In this document: piece by piece, positions 43,607-51,242 of the stretch
Layout: every line of letters begins with the position of its first letter
Numbering within the stretch: the stretch's first letter is position 1
IMG/VR virus record: IMGVR_UViG_3300033153_006744
Coordinates: 26,495-90,494 of that record
DNA length: 64,000 nucleotides
Source of the DNA: a virus
Direction: 5' to 3' (one strand)
Notes under the pieces: generated by a model
Databases searched by the model: none
Told to the model about the DNA's origin: nothing
What the model saw: only the letters and a program-made list of their open reading frames with translations
Translations under genes and position numbers: made by a program

Positions 43607-44188
43607 CTATGATTTTAAAAACAAATCTTTTAAGTTGATCTTCTCAACTATAGAATATTGTGGAACTTTACTTGAAATTACGTTGTAAAACCTGCTTTTT
43701 GATTCCCAAAAAGAACAAGGCTCACTATTTAACAGAAATTCGGCATCTATTTTACATTTCTTGTGAACACAGGTCAGGTCGTCTTTATGCTTGCAGTCAT
43801 AACATTTCTTCAAAACTTCAAATACTGGATCAACAGTTGAAGTCACACCCAGCCCCCACCCGTAGGTGTCATAAATTAATATATCTCTATTTTTTTTAAA
43901 TAAATCCCACATATCTATACATATTTTATCTTTAAATTTAGTTTTATTATTTAGTATCTGATTAAATAATTTATGCTCTATGGTATATTTAATTGTAGCT
44001 TCCTTGTTGTATGCGATTATTTTGAAATCAAACTTAATTAACTGATTGTTTTTACTTAGGGAAAAAGAAAAATAATCACCTTTTGATACAATATGTTCAA
44101 CCTCTTTTTTGCTTTCTTTGAAACCTGACTTTTTGAACTCATCTAAAAATTCTTCCAAAAAACCTTCTTTTATGTCATTGTAAAACAT
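43607..44188 (-). CDS. Unknown protein with C-terminal CxxC cluster
   Basis: A 193-residue protein. The N-terminal 110 residues are alpha/beta (GFLEEFLDEFKKSGFKESKK; DFKIIAYNKEATIKYTIEHK). Residues about 125-165 carry the recurrent Cys module LKKCYDCKHKDDLTCVHKKC followed by NSEPCSFWESKSRF, which suggests a zinc site with five Cys and the W/F that ends the family motif. An AGGAGG site precedes the ATG. It belongs to the phage's CxxC paralogue group, here with a different N-terminal domain. Confidence 0.6.
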   Translation of the reverse strand: MFYNDIKEGFLEEFLDEFKKSGFKESKKEVEHIVSKGDYFSFSLSKNNQLIKFDFKIIAYNKEATIKYTIEHKLFNQILNNKTKFKDKICIDMWDLFKKNRDILIYDTYGWGLGVTSTVDPVFEVLKKCYDCKHKDDLTCVHKKCKIDAEFLLNSEPCSFWESKSRFYNVISSKVPQYSIVEKINLKDLFLKS

Positions 44189-44214
44189 GATGCCTCCTAT
44201 GTTATATTTAATAT

Positions 44215-44562
44215 TTATACTCTAGTAAAACAGCTTATAGCATCCAACAAATCTATGTGCTCCATGCTGTCAACACTATCCCAATAATTAAAGCCTAATT
44301 CTTTCATGAGTTCTCTTAATAAAATCGTTGACTCTTTACCCTCAAGCCATCGCAAACTTTTTGCCCTATATTGTAAATCAGTATAGCTTTTTTCATACAT
44401 CTTTTCTAACATACTCTTAATGACCCTATAATCCGTTTGAATACAGTTTTTTAGTTTGCAATATTTAAAACAAATAGCCAAAAACCCTTGTGCCAAGAAA
44501 TGATAATACTCATAAGACTTTTTATTTTCAATTTTCCTAGCTTTTATTAAATAATTTTTCAT
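44215..44562 (-). CDS. Unknown helical protein, 115 residues
   Basis: The start is taken as the ATG at 44562 (AGGAGATATT in front). Helical protein with basic N-terminus (MKNYLIKARKIENKKSYEYY), a Cys pair in FKYCKLKNCIQTDY and a regular helical end (STILLRELMKELGFNYWDSV). No family recognised. It is the first gene behind an early-type promoter with a leader hairpin, so it is probably expressed strongly at the beginning of infection. Confidence 0.6.
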   Translation of the reverse strand: MKNYLIKARKIENKKSYEYYHFLAQGFLAICFKYCKLKNCIQTDYRVIKSMLEKMYEKSYTDLQYRAKSLRWLEGKESTILLRELMKELGFNYWDSVDSMEHIDLLDAISCFTRV

Positions 44563-44585
44563 AATATCTCCTATGATCAAACTTA

Positions 44586-44644
44586 GCCAAGACCTTTTCT
44601 TAACTTTATACGTATACTATAATCTATTCTTAAACTAATGTCAA
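44586..44644 (-). promoter_or_regulatory. Early-type promoter with leader hairpin (before 44562)
   Basis: Minus strand: -35 TTGACA (44639-44644), 17-bp spacer, -10 TATAGT (44616-44621). Leader hairpin GTTAAG-AAAAGGT-CTTGGC at 44586-44604, where two G-U pairs replace A-U pairs of the sister hairpins. Confidence 0.72.
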
Positions 44645-44666
44645 GCAAAAAGTAAAGTTTTTTGAA

Positions 44667-45419
44667 TTATATGTCATTATGTTTTATGATAAATTTTCTA
44701 GCATCTTGAAAACCTTTTTTGTCTCTTTTAAACTCTAAAACTACCTTCGTTGTTGCGTGTTCAAATGATATAAGTTCATGTGTGTTATCTCCAAGTAAAA
44801 CCATAAAGTTATGATGCCTTGCCAGATCCAAAAGATATACAAGTCTAGCGTCATGTCTTATTTTATCGCTTGATAACTCTCTTTCTTTCTTGGTTAACAT
44901 TCTTTCACTTTCAATTCTTTTTTCTAAATCTCTTTTTTTAAGAACATTTAAAATGTACTCTCTAGCTTCTTTAAATCCTTGTTTAGTTGCTTTAAAATAT
45001 TTGCCTATATTTACAACGAAAATATGTTCTCCAAAATCCTTGTTAAAGCCTAATGACAAGAAGTGAATGTCATTTGATTTGGCTAATTCTTCTATAACGT
45101 CTAATCTTTTATCTTTTTTATCCAAACTACAATTATAAATCAGCACATCGATAATTGTTAAAATGTTATAAATATTGGTTCCAGGTGCATCATAAGAAAG
45201 ATAAATGTGATTAGTTTGAAGCCAATCTTTTTCGTGCTTGCAGCTATCTAAATTTCTATTAAGCAAGGTCAAGAAAGCTGTCTGTATTTTTTTATTGATA
45301 TCAAACCATAGTGGAAATATAGGAATCAATACAGATCTATACCTATGGTTATAATAACTTGTTGGTGGATAATATTCATCGCCATTTACTATGTTTAGTA
45401 TTTCTTGTTTATTTGTCAT
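44667..45419 (-). CDS. Unknown protein, paralogous N-terminus with 45409-45783
   Basis: A 250-residue protein from the ATG at 45419 (GGAGGATGCA). It begins MTNKQEILNIVNGDEYY, nearly the same as the upstream gene's MITKQEILNIINGDNKEY, so the two share a short N-terminal module. It continues with YRSVLIPIFPLWFDINKKIQ, a region of beta strands and long helices, and the repeated element GKYFKATKQGFKEAREYILN / VVLEFKRDKKGFQDARKFII (about 145-164 and 228-247). This indicates an internal duplication. No enzyme motif recognised. Confidence 0.6.
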   Translation of the reverse strand: MTNKQEILNIVNGDEYYPPTSYYNHRYRSVLIPIFPLWFDINKKIQTAFLTLLNRNLDSCKHEKDWLQTNHIYLSYDAPGTNIYNILTIIDVLIYNCSLDKKDKRLDVIEELAKSNDIHFLSLGFNKDFGEHIFVVNIGKYFKATKQGFKEAREYILNVLKKRDLEKRIESERMLTKKERELSSDKIRHDARLVYLLDLARHHNFMVLLGDNTHELISFEHATTKVVLEFKRDKKGFQDARKFIIKHNDI

Positions 45420-45783
45420 TGCATCCTCCACCGTTTTTTATTTGCATTAATTGTTTTTCGGTTTCCCCTATCTTCTGTTTTATTATGTTTATTTCTTCAT
45501 GAATTACATCTAAGATTCTATCTACAGTTTCCATGTTTTTATTATTTGCGATAGTTTCTAGCTTACCAATGTCATCATTGGAATATTCATATATGGATAT
45601 TACATTACCCTCATGCTCTTTTTTAACATATGAATATCTTGACACCAATTCACGTTCATCGCCTTTGGCATTATCCCAGCATATTATATAATATAGGCGT
45701 TCTCCTTTGTTAATTATCGTATGCTCTGCATATTCTTTGTTGTCGCCATTTATTATGTTTAATATTTCTTGTTTAGTTATCAT
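45409..45783 (-). CDS. Unknown protein, 124 residues
   Basis: Starts MITKQEILNIINGDNKEYAE, shared with the downstream paralogous start. An alpha/beta segment (ERLYYIICWDNAKGDERELV) precedes a C-terminal helical coiled coil (IHEEINIIKQKIGETEKQLM). No Cys cluster except a terminal GGGCNDK. It has GGGGGTAATT before the ATG and a hairpin with loop TGAGCAA (45820-45835) in its leader. Confidence 0.55.
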   Translation of the reverse strand: MITKQEILNIINGDNKEYAEHTIINKGERLYYIICWDNAKGDERELVSRYSYVKKEHEGNVISIYEYSNDDIGKLETIANNKNMETVDRILDVIHEEINIIKQKIGETEKQLMQIKNGGGCNDK

Positions 45784-45819
45784 AATTACCCCCTTAATTT
45801 AAGTTAACGAGCCTTTTTA

Positions 45820-45835
45820 AGTCTTGCTCAGGACT
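45820..45835 (-). promoter_or_regulatory. Leader hairpin with TGAGCAA loop
   Basis: On the minus strand AGTC-CTGAGCAA-GACT forms a four-pair stem with an eight-base loop between the stop at 45840 and the ATG at 45783. A matching element with a swapped third pair (AGAC-ATGAGCAA-GTCT) lies at 61816-61831, also upstream of a start codon, followed in both by GTTAA and a purine-rich site. Confidence 0.4.
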
Positions 45836-45839
45836 ATGT

Positions 45840-45950
45840 TTACATTATTGCAATCAACAGCAACAATATAGTTAAAAACAAGTTAACCAAGACAAGCGTT
45901 CTTGTCTCAACTACAAGTCTTTTTTTTCTGTTTCTCATAACTAATCTCAT
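45840..45950 (-). CDS. Small membrane protein, 36 residues
   Basis: Short gene with ATG at 45950 and strong GGAGGTTAAA, encoding a basic N-terminus (RLVMRNRKKRLVVETRTLV) and one membrane helix (LVNLFLTILLLLIAIM). It is the first gene of the early unit behind the hairpin promoter at 45975-46032, which supports real expression. Function unknown. Confidence 0.55.
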   Translation of the reverse strand: MRLVMRNRKKRLVVETRTLVLVNLFLTILLLLIAIM

Positions 45951-45974
45951 TTTAACCTCCTAAGTTAAATTTTG

Positions 45975-46032
45975 ATCAAGCCCCTTGCTTAACCTTATAA
46001 TGGAATATAACGTATTTTTGACTTAATGTCAA
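45975..46032 (-). promoter_or_regulatory. Early-type promoter with leader hairpin (divergent from HNH gene)
   Basis: Minus strand: -35 TTGACA (46027-46032), 17-bp spacer, -10 TATATT (46004-46009). Leader hairpin GTTAAG-CAAGGGG-CTTGAT (45975-45993) with G-U pairs. It faces away from the plus-strand HNH promoter; the two -35 boxes are 32 bp apart. Confidence 0.7.
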
Positions 46033-46064
46033 GTAAAATGTGAAGAAAAATTAAATAAATTATA

Positions 46065-46093
46065 TTGTCTTTTTTGCTTAATTCTGATATAAT
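46065..46093 (+). promoter_or_regulatory. Plus-strand promoter for HNH endonuclease
   Basis: Plus strand: -35 TTGTCT (46065-46070), 17-bp spacer ending in TGA, -10 TATAAT (46088-46093), so also an extended -10. Transcription starts near 46100, then a perfect 12-bp palindrome CTCTGGCCAGAG (46114-46125) in the leader and AGGAGGGCTT before the ATG at 46170. Confidence 0.6.
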
Positions 46094-46113
46094 ATAACCA
46101 TATGGCTATCTTG

Positions 46114-46125
46114 CTCTGGCCAGAG
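46114..46125. promoter_or_regulatory. Palindrome in HNH leader (possible operator or hairpin)
   Basis: Perfect 12-bp inverted repeat CTCTGGCCAGAG at +14 to +25 from the predicted start of HNH transcription. Its GC content stands out in this AT-rich genome. It could be a repressor site or a translation-regulating stem. Confidence 0.35.
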
Positions 46126-46169
46126 TCTGAGAGTTTTACTATATTACTTTCAGAAGAGCAGGAGGGCTT

Positions 46170-46745
46170 ATGTCTTTAACTTATCAAGAAATTAACAAAA
46201 ATTATGACTTACAAGATTTATCAGGCGAAGAATGGAGGGATATCAAGGGTTTCGAGGGGTTTTACCAGGCAAGTAACTTGGGTAGAATAAAGGGGTTAGA
46301 CAGAATAGTGTCACAAGGGATTAGAGTAAATGGAAGGATAATGAAGCCTAGAATAAGTCGAGCTGGCTACCCAATGATCGGGTTGCGCAAAAATGGATTA
46401 CATAAATCCATAGAAGTACACACGCTGATAGCTAAAGCATTTATTGAAAAACACCAAAGCAAGAAGAAACTAATAGTTAATCATAAAAATGGGATTAAGA
46501 TAGATAATAGATTAGGAAATTTAGAGTGGAGCACCTATTCAATGAACCTAAAACATGCTTACGATAATAACCTAAGAGGGTCTAAAGATAAGCACCCCAA
46601 CGCTAAACTAAGCAAAACACAGGTTGAATTCATAAGGGCAAATAAAGGTAAACTTACTTATTCATATTTAGCAAAATTATTTAATGTGTCATTTGAGACT
46701 ATATCATGTGTGATGAGAAATAAATATTACAATTATGACAAATAG
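46170..46745 (+). CDS. HNH homing endonuclease (NUMOD4-HNH)
   Basis: The only plus-strand gene. 191 residues: an N-terminal NUMOD4 motif (GEEWRDIKGFEGFYQASNLG with the following RIKGLDR), an HNH core (VHTLIAKAF and VNHKNGIKIDNRLGNLEW, residues 83-120), and a C-terminal helix-turn-helix (LTYSYLAKLFNVSFETISCV). This is the domain order of free-standing phage homing endonucleases. It cuts a specific site and copies itself by recombination. It lies between the terminase block and an early operon with its own promoter and palindromic leader, and looks like a selfish insertion. Confidence 0.88.
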   Translation: MSLTYQEINKNYDLQDLSGEEWRDIKGFEGFYQASNLGRIKGLDRIVSQGIRVNGRIMKPRISRAGYPMIGLRKNGLHKSIEVHTLIAKAFIEKHQSKKKLIVNHKNGIKIDNRLGNLEWSTYSMNLKHAYDNNLRGSKDKHPNAKLSKTQVEFIRANKGKLTYSYLAKLFNVSFETISCVMRNKYYNYDK

Positions 46746-46760
46746 TTTCTCGTAAGGCAA

Positions 46761-46919
46761 TCAAGCATTAAGTTTACTTTTTAATTCTTCACAATCTCTT
46801 TGAACACCTTCTCGCAATAGATTCCAGTCACTTTCATTGAAGAACCCGCCCTTAAGCCATCTAACTTTTAGTTTTTTTATTCTTTTATTTAATTCATCTA
46901 AAGATAATTGATATTTCAT
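46761..46919 (-). CDS. Small helical protein, 52 residues
   Basis: Short minus-strand gene from the ATG at 46919 (GAAGGTGCT upstream). It encodes a basic helical protein (LSLDELNKRIKKLKVRWLKG, then WNLLREGVQRDCEELKSKL). It is convergent with the HNH gene, 15 bp between stops. No family. An upstream ATG at 46949 has no ribosome binding site. Confidence 0.5.
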   Translation of the reverse strand: MKYQLSLDELNKRIKKLKVRWLKGGFFNESDWNLLREGVQRDCEELKSKLNA

Positions 46920-46990
46920 ATAGCACCTTCGTTTATAGTTTGAGAACATGTTACACTTTTAGTATACGTGTTAAAAAATAAAAATAAAGG

Positions 46991-47113
46991 TAATAACGGA
47001 TACTTGGGATAAAGTTTATTGTTTTGGAATGCCTTTTGTTATACATTCTAAGTGTTTATGTGAGTAAAAAAAAGTGCAAAAAAGATTAAATTATTTCCAT
47101 GTGTCCGTTATTA
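46991..47113. repeat. Inverted repeat pair flanking the gap after the terminase gene
   Basis: The 13-base arms TAATAACGGATAC (46991-47003) and GTGTCCGTTATTA (47101-47113) are inverted repeats with a single wobble-type mismatch, separated by 97 bases without a gene. The arms could be paired binding sites or ends of a small non-coding element; a plain terminator is unlikely because the loop is long and no T-run follows. Confidence 0.4.
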
Positions 47114-47128
47114 TTCAGTTATTTTTAA

Positions 47129-48826
47129 TTAATCTTTTCCAACATAGAAAATGTTAATATCTGCAAGCCCAACTTCAGGATCAAAATAAAATTCCTTATA
47201 TACACCAAACCCCAATTGAGAAAAAGCATCTACTAAATCTTTCTTACCGTCTTTTGTTGTGCCTGTAAATGACTCTAATTGCTTAACTAATGCTTTCTTT
47301 GTGTAATGTCTTTTGGTTCCAAAGTCTACACCATTTTCATAAAGCATGTCACTCATAAATACTATTCTTTTTTGATACATTAGAGGTGAAACATATTTTA
47401 ATCTCACCTTCTTTTCTTTTAGTGGCTTCATTTTAATAAAGTTAATTGGCAATTTATCAGTATCTAAGCTTTTAAAATAATCAACTAAAGATGTTTGATA
47501 ACCTGTGCTTTCTACAAATACAGCTTGACAATGTCCCTTAAGCTGCCTGAAATCTCTTTTAATTAAGTTAACCTGCTCTGGCATACTTGCAGTCATGGAA
47601 TACGCATCGTATATGTATAGCGTTCTATCTATCATGTTGTAAAAGCCCTTTACGCAACCGAAATGATCACTATCTGGTCTATTTTCATTAGCTAAATCAT
47701 AGCTTAGGAAAAATCTTAAATCTTCATTTTGACTTATTACTTCTATATCTTTCAAATCAACATAATTAATCGCAGTTGGTCTTAATATCTTTTCTCCATC
47801 TGATATAGTTCTTAATTTATATCCTCTGTCAAATTCAACTGGATCATTCTCAAATTTTTGTTTGAATATTTTTCTTGTCCATTTCGGGTACCAAATTGGC
47901 TTTAAATCATCTTCAATGTTGTACACAACAGTGTGGTAATCGCTTCTTTGAGATATTTCAGAACTTAAGTCTTGCTCACTCCATGGTGTAGCAATATATA
48001 CAACTTTTCCAGCCGTGGCAGTAATGTGTTCCCAGTCTGCGTTCCAAGCTTTTTTTACTGTAGTTATATAAGAAGGTGATTGCAGGGCATTTTTAAACCC
48101 AACTATATCATCTACCATTACCCATGATGCACGCCCTCCAGTGTTTGAGCCAAGTACTGAACATGCCTCTAATGTTGGCTCCTTATTAATTACCTCTCTT
48201 ACAATCTCAAGACTCTTGGTAGACCAATTGCCCTTGCTTGGTTTTATGTGTGGAAATATGAGTCTAAACCTATGGTTTCTTTCTATGGTTTGCATAACAT
48301 ACCTAGATCTTTTTACACTATCCTCCCCTGTTGCTGTTACAAATTTAGCTAACAAGTTTATATCATGTCCTAATTCAAATAAAAATCTAGGCAGTATCTG
48401 ACTGGTCTTTGCAGATTCTCTATGAGCCATTATAAACAATCTATTGTAATTTGTAATTAAGTGTTGCCATTCTTTATGAAACCACGCTTGGCATATATTA
48501 TGTGTTGCATCATCTGAAACAAACTCTATGAAAGAATTTACATCTGTCCTAGCGTTGAACTTTAGCATCTCCATTACTCTAAATAAATAATCTTTTAAGC
48601 GATTATCTTTTGGAGCCATAGACAAGTCTATAAACCCACCTTGAAATGTAAACAGTGAGCTTTTGGTGTATTGAAATCTACTAGAAACATCATCAGGGTG
48701 TGGCACTGGAGGAATTAGGTAATATTTTTCTATATTCCAGTTCTTTTGAAGCTCATTCCATATTTCATTTACAGAATGATATCTGTAATCTTGCATTAGA
48801 TTATGTATTACTGATACTAGGTGCAA
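47129..48826 (-). CDS. Terminase large subunit
   Basis: A 565-residue DNA-packaging ATPase/nuclease. Walker A-type motif FIMAHRESAKTSQ (residues 131-143) and Walker B ASWVMVDDIVGF (233-244). A coupling motif YIATPWSEQD follows. The nuclease domain shows FFLSYDLANE (Asp 377), YIYDAY and the C-terminal KKDLVDAFSQLGFG (final acidic residue). It starts at a TTG with AAGGATTAAT six bases upstream. The ATG ten codons in has no such site. The gene is separated from the portal gene by some 10 kb of small genes. A TerS candidate lies at 54035-54943. Confidence 0.85.
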   Translation of the reverse strand: MHLVSVIHNLMQDYRYHSVNEIWNELQKNWNIEKYYLIPPVPHPDDVSSRFQYTKSSLFTFQGGFIDLSMAPKDNRLKDYLFRVMEMLKFNARTDVNSFIEFVSDDATHNICQAWFHKEWQHLITNYNRLFIMAHRESAKTSQILPRFLFELGHDINLLAKFVTATGEDSVKRSRYVMQTIERNHRFRLIFPHIKPSKGNWSTKSLEIVREVINKEPTLEACSVLGSNTGGRASWVMVDDIVGFKNALQSPSYITTVKKAWNADWEHITATAGKVVYIATPWSEQDLSSEISQRSDYHTVVYNIEDDLKPIWYPKWTRKIFKQKFENDPVEFDRGYKLRTISDGEKILRPTAINYVDLKDIEVISQNEDLRFFLSYDLANENRPDSDHFGCVKGFYNMIDRTLYIYDAYSMTASMPEQVNLIKRDFRQLKGHCQAVFVESTGYQTSLVDYFKSLDTDKLPINFIKMKPLKEKKVRLKYVSPLMYQKRIVFMSDMLYENGVDFGTKRHYTKKALVKQLESFTGTTKDGKKDLVDAFSQLGFGVYKEFYFDPEVGLADINIFYVGKD

Positions 48827-48847
48827 ATTAATCCTTAAGGTAAACCC

Positions 48848-49150
48848 TTATTTAAGATATCTTACTGATTGCGATAATTGTGACAATGAATTATTTATTC
48901 TTGATAAACCTTCAAGAATCTTTTTATTTTGCTCATTGTCGTTATTCATAACATCTTCTAAGGACTTCTGTTCTTGCGGCCTTATTACGGCATAAATATT
49001 ATCTAGGGCCTCTTTGGCTAATTCTGCTGTTTTAAAGCCTATTTCAGCAACAAGACCATTGCTTTTTTCAATTTTTATTTTCTCGTTTTCTTGCCTAATT
49101 GAATCAACTCTATCAAGGTTTACGATTGTGTTATCAAATCTTATAAACAT
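48848..49150 (-). CDS. Small beta-strand 'INLD'-type protein
   Basis: A 100-residue protein with a small PH-like N-terminal half (MFIRFDNTIVNLDRVDSI; LVAEIGFKTAELAKEALDNI) and a coiled-coil tail (NKKILEGLSRINNSLSQLSQ). The same 'i.l....vNLd.v..i' opening occurs in 50011, 51418 and 56743, which marks a paralogue family in this genome. Located directly before the terminase gene with an AAGGAGATT site. Role unknown. Confidence 0.6.
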   Translation of the reverse strand: MFIRFDNTIVNLDRVDSIRQENEKIKIEKSNGLVAEIGFKTAELAKEALDNIYAVIRPQEQKSLEDVMNNDNEQNKKILEGLSRINNSLSQLSQSVRYLK

Positions 49151-49160
49151 GTTAATCTCC

Positions 49161-49880
49161 TTAGTTTAATCTTTTCAAATCTAATATAGGTGATTTCCCA
49201 ACCATGTCACCAAAGAACTCTAATTTCTTTTTAATAATTCTATATATGTCTTTGTAGCTTAAGTTGTCATTCATTCCATCTTTTAATGCTTTTTCAACTA
49301 TTCCATTTGCTACCTTTAAATATGACAATTGAATGTGATTCAAAAGATCTCTTATGTTTTCATATTTTTGCTCGATAAAAAAAAGAGCCTTATATTCTGC
49401 CTTGGTTATATTGGAATAATAAAATTTTGCATTCTTTGAGCCTTGCTTAGTTGCATATTCTACGAATTTTTTTATTACATTAGTTTCTAGTAATCTGGTT
49501 TCTTTTGTTTCTTGTCTTGTTTGGAGCCAGTATGTATTGTTTTGATTAGATGCAAATCTTATAATCATTTTCCTAGCATTAGAGAAAGCCTTTATTAAGT
49601 TAACTTTAGCTTGTTTAACTTTTTCATTGTTTCGGTAAAATGTTAAAAGTAAATATGCTTGATCCTCGTTTAATTCATAAATCTTATATTGTTGCCCTGA
49701 AGACTCGGTTCTAAACCGAGCCTTTAGTTTTCCTATTTGCTCAAAATATTGCCTATTGTCTTCTATTAATTCGTTTGTATTTAAACGATCTTTTCCTAAC
49801 TCAAGTGCCACTACCTCTGAACTAACGCGGGCTTCTTCTTTTTTTTTGTTAATTGTAACTAAATCTTTTTCTTTAGACAT
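49161..49880 (-). CDS. Rha-like phage regulatory protein
   Basis: A 239-residue protein with the Rha family opening ARVSSEVVALELGKDRLNTN (about residues 17-36), followed by QYKIYELNEDQAYLLLTFYR, NEKVKQAKVNLIKAFSNARK and a helical C-terminal domain. Rha proteins (pRha) are phage regulators; in P22-like phages the Rha protein interferes with infection of cells lacking IHF. It is alone behind its own consensus early promoter with a hairpin leader. A regulatory role is inferred from family and promoter. Confidence 0.72.
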   Translation of the reverse strand: MSKEKDLVTINKKKEEARVSSEVVALELGKDRLNTNELIEDNRQYFEQIGKLKARFRTESSGQQYKIYELNEDQAYLLLTFYRNNEKVKQAKVNLIKAFSNARKMIIRFASNQNNTYWLQTRQETKETRLLETNVIKKFVEYATKQGSKNAKFYYSNITKAEYKALFFIEQKYENIRDLLNHIQLSYLKVANGIVEKALKDGMNDNLSYKDIYRIIKKKLEFFGDMVGKSPILDLKRLN

Positions 49881-49911
49881 AACTGCTCCCTCCCTATTGT
49901 AAGAATAAACA

Positions 49912-49976
49912 CTCTCACAATCCTGATCAGGGAAGGAGAGCTACATCATTATATAGGTGTTTTGGTGTAATGTCAA
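49912..49976 (-). promoter_or_regulatory. Early-type promoter with palindromic leader for the Rha-like gene
   Basis: Minus strand: -35 TTGACA (49971-49976), 17-bp spacer, -10 TATAAT (49948-49953). Right after the start near 49941 comes an interrupted inverted repeat CTCTC...GAGAG (49912-49940) around the perfect palindrome CCTGATCAGG (49922-49931). This hairpin differs from the AAAAGGT-loop family and may be an operator. A GGGAGGGAG site follows. Confidence 0.65.
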
Positions 49977-50010
49977 GGATTATAGTTAGTTATTTTGTGA
50001 GTTTCGTTGC

Positions 50011-50193
50011 TTAAAACGACAAAACTTCTTCTAATTTTTCAAACTCAGTATCTCTTTCTGCTTGTGTGGCAAACTCTTTGATAAGCGATGTAGCTATGTC
50101 AACGATGAATCCTATTTTTAAAGATTCAATTTTTGCTATTGTAGTAATAGAGTTTAAGTTAAGCAATTCACCTTCTTTTATTTTGTAAATCAT
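50011..50193 (-). CDS. Small 'INLD'-type protein, 60 residues
   Basis: A 60-residue protein beginning MIYKIKEGELLNLNSITTIA, the N-terminal pattern of the small beta-type paralogues (see 48848). It ends in a helical segment (FATQAERDTEFEKLEEVLSF), which matches the end of the same module in 51418 (EERDQELNKIDVVL). The start overlaps the previous gene and the ribosome binding site is weak (GAGCTAG), so coupling is likely. Confidence 0.5.
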   Translation of the reverse strand: MIYKIKEGELLNLNSITTIAKIESLKIGFIVDIATSLIKEFATQAERDTEFEKLEEVLSF

Positions 50194-50356
50194 TTTCTAG
50201 CTCAAAACGACCAAGATTAAGTGCAACTTTTCTTCCATAATAGTCATTTATTATTGCGTGGCATTTGTCAAAATAATCAAGATTTAAAAGTGAACTTTTC
50301 TTAATGTATATAATTGCTTTTTCCCATGTTTCAATTTCTATAAAGTTCTTGTTCAT
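50168..50356 (-). CDS. Unknown small protein, 62 residues
   Basis: From the ATG at 50356 (AAGGAGGCAATA in front). 62 residues, acidic and helical, with NFIEIETWEKAIIYIKKSSL and DKCHAIINDYYGRKVALNLG. No family. The stop overlaps the following gene by 26 bp, so translation is coupled. Confidence 0.5.
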   Translation of the reverse strand: MNKNFIEIETWEKAIIYIKKSSLLNLDYFDKCHAIINDYYGRKVALNLGRFELENDLQNKRR

Positions 50357-50366
50357 TATTGCCTCC

Positions 50367-51242
50367 TTAATAATATTTTTCTTCTTCAGCATCAATGTCA
50401 ACAAAGTTTGATCTTATCAATTCTGTGTAAACATCATTGAATACCCTTAGTTTTCTTTTAAGAATGTAGTATTTTTGATGTTCTCTTTTTAGTTCGTCGT
50501 TTTGCTTGCCTAGCTCATCATGTTGGCGAATTAATACGTTGTGGCTTTTAAATTCTTCCATTAACTTATTGCCAAGCAAGATGTTTTCTTTCTTCAACTC
50601 CTCATTCTCTTTCAAAACTTTATCCAACCTTTCCTTTTGAGATATAACCAAAGATTCCCTAAACTTATTATATGTTATTGTATTATTAGCATCATCTTCA
50701 ATCTTCTTTGCTAATTCATTTTTCTTTTTTATTAATGCTTCTATTGTTAATGTTAGATTTAAGTTTTTAGATGTTATGGACTCTACTTCTTTTTTTAATT
50801 TATTAACATTATTGGCGTTTTCTTTTTCTAACATTGCACTTATTTCTTTTCGTATTTTATTTAACCTTTCATTGTTCATTACTATGTCTATATCGTCTAG
50901 GTTAGAAGTTGGGACATCTGATCCATCTACATATGCTTTGAGTGCATTGCCTGCCTTTACGCTCTCTTCCTGCTCTTTTTGCTCTTCAACTTCTTTAGCA
51001 TATTCATTTAAATCTTTTAATGCTGACTTATATCCATCTTCCGTGATCTCATATGGGGTGTCATACATTTTGCTTGTATTAGAATTAAAGTCAACAAAAT
51101 TGCATGCAACCTCAAGTCTAATAAAATCACATATATGAAAACATAAATCATTGGTGTCCATTATCTTCAACCCCAAATCCCTAAACCTCTTATGCTTAAG
51201 TATATTCAAGCACTTATCTTTAATAGTTAATTTCTCGCTCAT
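50367..51242 (-). CDS. Long coiled-coil protein
   Basis: A 291-residue protein. The first 80 residues are compact (CLNILKHKRFRDLGLKIMDT; FIRLEVACNFVDFNSNTS). Residues about 85-275 are an almost continuous coiled coil (KEVEEQKEQEESVKAGNALK; ERLNKIRKEISAMLEKENAN; QKERLDKVLKENEELKKENI). A short tail is acidic (VDIDAEEEKYY). It has no nuclease motif. Its start forms an overlap with the small zinc protein upstream (ATGAGC at the TGA). Likely a structural or scaffold-like host-takeover protein; function unknown. Confidence 0.6.
   Translation of the reverse strand: MSEKLTIKDKCLNILKHKRFRDLGLKIMDTNDLCFHICDFIRLEVACNFVDFNSNTSKMYDTPYEITEDGYKSALKDLNEYAKEVEEQKEQEESVKAGNALKAYVDGSDVPTSNLDDIDIVMNNERLNKIRKEISAMLEKENANNVNKLKKEVESITSKNLNLTLTIEALIKKKNELAKKIEDDANNTITYNKFRESLVISQKERLDKVLKENEELKKENILLGNKLMEEFKSHNVLIRQHDELGKQNDELKREHQKYYILKRKLRVFNDVYTELIRSNFVDIDAEEEKYY

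Noticed and set aside
46170-46745. Group I intron or intein around the HNH gene
   Set aside because: Neither neighbour is a split gene and no intron core structure was recognised; the gene is free-standing.
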